NCBI GenBank assembly: GCA_005888525.1 | Contig: VBAB01000445.1 | Location: 3,347-9,398, forward strand | DNA: 6,052 nucleotides | Reading direction: 5' to 3' | DNA from: Alphaproteobacteria bacterium | Lineage (GTDB): Bacteria > Pseudomonadota > Alphaproteobacteria > Rhizobiales > Hyphomicrobiaceae | Part shown: in pieces, positions 6,042 to 6,052 of the stretch | How positions within the stretch are numbered: position 1 is the stretch's first letter | How the letters are laid out: every line of letters starts with the position of its first letter | Program-made: the position numbers and the translations under genes | The notes under the pieces: generated by a model | Seen by the model: only the letters and a program-made list of their open reading frames with translations | Told to the model about the DNA's origin: nothing | Database searches by the model: none

Positions 6042-6052
6042 ATACCATCGGT

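Overview
The window is GC-rich bacterial DNA. Its gene content (a cytosolic triple-PAS NarX/DegS-type histidine kinase, a LuxR-type regulator with a degenerate autoinducer-binding domain, and a DUF2254 membrane protein) and general style suggest an alphaproteobacterium, perhaps Rhizobiales. That placement rests on resemblance only, since no marker gene is present.

Layout. Positions 1-579 hold no gene I can support. A 636-residue sensor histidine kinase runs 580-2490 (+). It is followed by about 200 nt rich in short hairpins that ends in a textbook intrinsic terminator (2687-2727). Next is a possible 88-residue hypothetical protein (2937-3203, +), flanked by two near-identical GCTGCC/GGCAGC dyads. 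A 354-nt stretch (3204-3557) without a convincing gene carries a CTGAGCTTGTCGAAG-type dispersed-repeat motif, one copy of a 22-nt imperfect direct repeat whose other copy lies at 183-204, and an inverted repeat at 3455-3477. A 52-residue single-span membrane protein (3558-3716, +) has the clearest ribosome binding site in the window. Seventy nt later comes a LuxR-family regulator (3787-4557, +). On the opposite strand and convergent with it is a DUF2254 membrane protein (4758-6041, -). Its reading frame is still open at the right edge, so its true start may lie outside the window. A strong hairpin (4724-4751) sits 6 nt past its stop codon.

How the parts may relate. The histidine kinase has no response regulator beside it, and the LuxR protein has no receiver domain, so the two are not an evident two-component pair. 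The LuxR protein has no luxI synthase nearby and has lost an otherwise conserved ligand-pocket Asp, so it looks like a LuxR 'solo'. The small membrane protein and the LuxR gene are co-oriented and close enough to share a transcript. I see no CRISPR array, tRNA, rRNA or intact mobile element. No part of the window is clearly a new system; the most interesting items are the small membrane protein next to the LuxR solo, the structured segment before the terminator, and the repeats around the small ORF.
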